This document shows positions 32,716-33,860 of a stretch of DNA of 33,860 nucleotides, in pieces. Position 1 is the stretch's first letter, and every line of letters begins with the position of its first letter. Under the pieces are notes generated by a model. It was given only the letters and a program-made list of their open reading frames with translations. It had not been told where the DNA came from and made no database searches. The DNA is from Planctomycetaceae bacterium. Its GTDB lineage: Bacteria; Planctomycetota; Planctomycetia; Planctomycetales; Planctomycetaceae. Location of the stretch: positions 1-33,860 of the forward strand of contig JANQRQ010000138.1 of the NCBI GenBank assembly GCA_028284485.1, written 5' to 3'. A program made the position numbers and the translations under genes.

Positions 32716-33860
32716 TTACTCACCAGACGAGCCGGCGCGAATCGCCTCACAGGCTTGTTCAAGCCTCGCCGCAATATCCGGGTGCTGCTTCAATACCTCG
32801 TGCTGCTCACGCAAATCGTTCGCGAGGTTGAACAGCTGAAACGGGCGTTCAAATGGCTTACCGCGTGGTAGTTGGCGGCCTCCCGATCCGTTGCCCAAAA
32901 CGAGCTTCCATTCGCCATCGCGGATTGCAAACATTCCCGCCGCGGAGTGATGGATGACCGGAGGTCGTTTATGCTGATCCGGATTCGAATCGAACAACGG
33001 TAGCAGGCTGTAGCTATCGGGCGCTGCTCCATCTGGCGGATCCGCACCAACAATTTCGCCTGCCGTCGCAAAGAAGTCGGTCAGGCAAATGGTCGTGTCG
33101 CATTGGCTGCCCGGTTTGATCCGACCTGGCCAGCGAGCCAAGAACGGAACATGATGACCAGCTTCCCAAATGTCAGCTTTCGTCCCACGAAAAATATGAT
33201 TCGCGGTGTGGTGATCGTCGCGGAATCCCTGAATCGTGTTGTCCGCGACGTGGTCAGCTTCCGTTTCATCGAGTCGATACATGAACGAACCGTTGTCGCT
33301 GGAATAGACAACTAGCGTTTCGTCGGCGACATCGGCATCATCCAAAGCCTTTAGCACTTGGCCTACCGTCCAATCGACCTGCACAACAAAATCGCCATAA
33401 GGGCCAAGTTCAGTCTTCCCGCGAAACCTCGGATGCGGCAACACCGGCTTATGCGGCGCGGTCAGCGGGAAGTACAGAAAGAACGGCTTCTGCTGGTTGG
33501 CATTCGCGTCAATAAACGACACAGCCTGCTTCAGTAAGATATCGAGACAATCCTCGAGTACGAAATCGGACGACCGCGGTCCGGCACGTACGAACGCCGG
33601 AAATTTGACCGCCGGCTGATCGATGGACGGCTGCTCTGTCACAGCGCCATTCTGAACAAACACATACGGTGGAAAGTCGAGCGAAGCGGGAATGACATAA
33701 GACTCGTCAAATCCGAGTGCATTCGGCCCGCCGTTGACAGGTTTCGAGAAATCAAGGTCCTCATTCGACTCGGATTTCTTCGCGAAGCCAAGTCCCAAAT
33801 GCCATTTTCCGACAACGCCACAGTGGTACCCTTGGCTCCCCAAGAACGACGCAACGGTCG
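32716..33860 (-). CDS. sulfatase, N-terminus beyond the window
   Basis: About 381 codons of a sulfatase (PF00884) are visible, reading leftward from the right window edge with no stop before the edge. Motifs include GKWHLG, the PLTAPHKP segment, VVYSSDNGS and AGHHVPFLARWPGRI, all standard for type I sulfatases. The N-terminal CxPSR motif, whose Cys is converted to formylglycine, lies outside the window. The C-terminus is complete (stop at 32716-32718). Planctomycetes use many such enzymes to remove sulfate from algal polysaccharides. It precedes the kelch gene by 115 bp on the same strand. Confidence 0.9.
   Translation of the reverse strand, partial: TVASFLGSQGYHCGVVGKWHLGLGFAKKSESNEDLDFSKPVNGGPNALGFDESYVIPASLDFPPYVFVQNGAVTEQPSIDQPAVKFPAFVRAGPRSSDFVLEDCLDILLKQAVSFIDANANQQKPFFLYFPLTAPHKPVLPHPRFRGKTELGPYGDFVVQVDWTVGQVLKALDDADVADETLVVYSSDNGSFMYRLDETEADHVADNTIQGFRDDHHTANHIFRGTKADIWEAGHHVPFLARWPGRIKPGSQCDTTICLTDFFATAGEIVGADPPDGAAPDSYSLLPLFDSNPDQHKRPPVIHHSAAGMFAIRDGEWKLVLGNGSGGRQLPRGKPFERPFQLFNLANDLREQHEVLKQHPDIAARLEQACEAIRAGSSGE

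Noticed and set aside
1..33860. CRISPR array, integrase, phage or tRNA genes
   Set aside because: No regularly spaced direct repeats with spacers, no recombinase or structural phage proteins among the real genes, and no tRNA-like cloverleaf noticed by eye. A tRNAscan run would settle the last point.

Overview
The window reads as a chromosomal segment of a member of the Planctomycetota. The evidence is its mixture of secreted enzymes typical of that phylum: DUF1080 (3-keto-disaccharide hydrolase) proteins, a sulfatase, Tat- and Sec-exported hydrolases, a cytochrome c/copper-monooxygenase-like protein, a kelch protein, an M81 (MlrC-like) protein and an archaeal-type phosphoglycerate mutase. I see no rRNA, tRNA, CRISPR array, prophage or intact transposase. 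The assignment rests on gene content only.

Region 1 (59-7893, all +) is a run of six closely spaced genes whose products mostly carry export signals: a Tat-exported sugar isomerase/epimerase-like protein, an alpha/beta hydrolase, a cytochrome c + PHM-type copper monooxygenase-like protein with EF-hands, a redoxin, a PhoPQ-activated-pathogenicity-related hydrolase, and an alpha-toroid protein resembling LanC. The monooxygenase-like protein keeps a recognisable full set of copper ligands, and the redoxin next to it looks like its detached partner domain.

Region 2 (7936-14962, mostly -) holds a secreted glycoside-hydrolase-like protein, a SAM methyltransferase (+), a translationally coupled aminotransferase/ornithine-cyclodeaminase pair, an ABC ATPase without a visible permease, and a cobalamin-type radical SAM protein. 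A 424-bp gene-free stretch separates it from region 3.

Region 3 (15387-23278) holds an MlrC-like protein, a two-domain DUF1080 protein, an exported amidohydrolase-like protein lacking the usual C-terminal Asp, a one-domain DUF1080 protein followed by a clear terminator, apgM, a His-rich four-helix membrane protein, and an SMP-30/gluconolactonase. Several of these suggest periplasmic processing of sugars and lactones.

Region 4 (23553-29097, all +) is the most unusual part. A membrane protein with DUF4190-like helices and a DUF3299-like domain is followed by two tandem copies of a two-gene module: a lipoprotein with a DUF3299-like domain, then a 391-aa exported protein whose mature N-terminus starts with CPFC. 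The two 391-aa genes align over their whole length without a net indel, at an exact offset of 2500 bp. Their last ~134 bp are about 97% identical, whereas the preceding 120 bp are about 79% identical, which points to gene conversion.

Region 5 (29098-33860) opens with a 716-bp gene-free stretch containing several palindromic and REP-like repeats. One is a compact ~158-bp structure bounded by 19-bp direct repeats. Then come a Tat-exported acetoacetate-decarboxylase-like protein, a secreted double beta-propeller kelch protein (-), and a sulfatase (-) whose N-terminus lies beyond the window.
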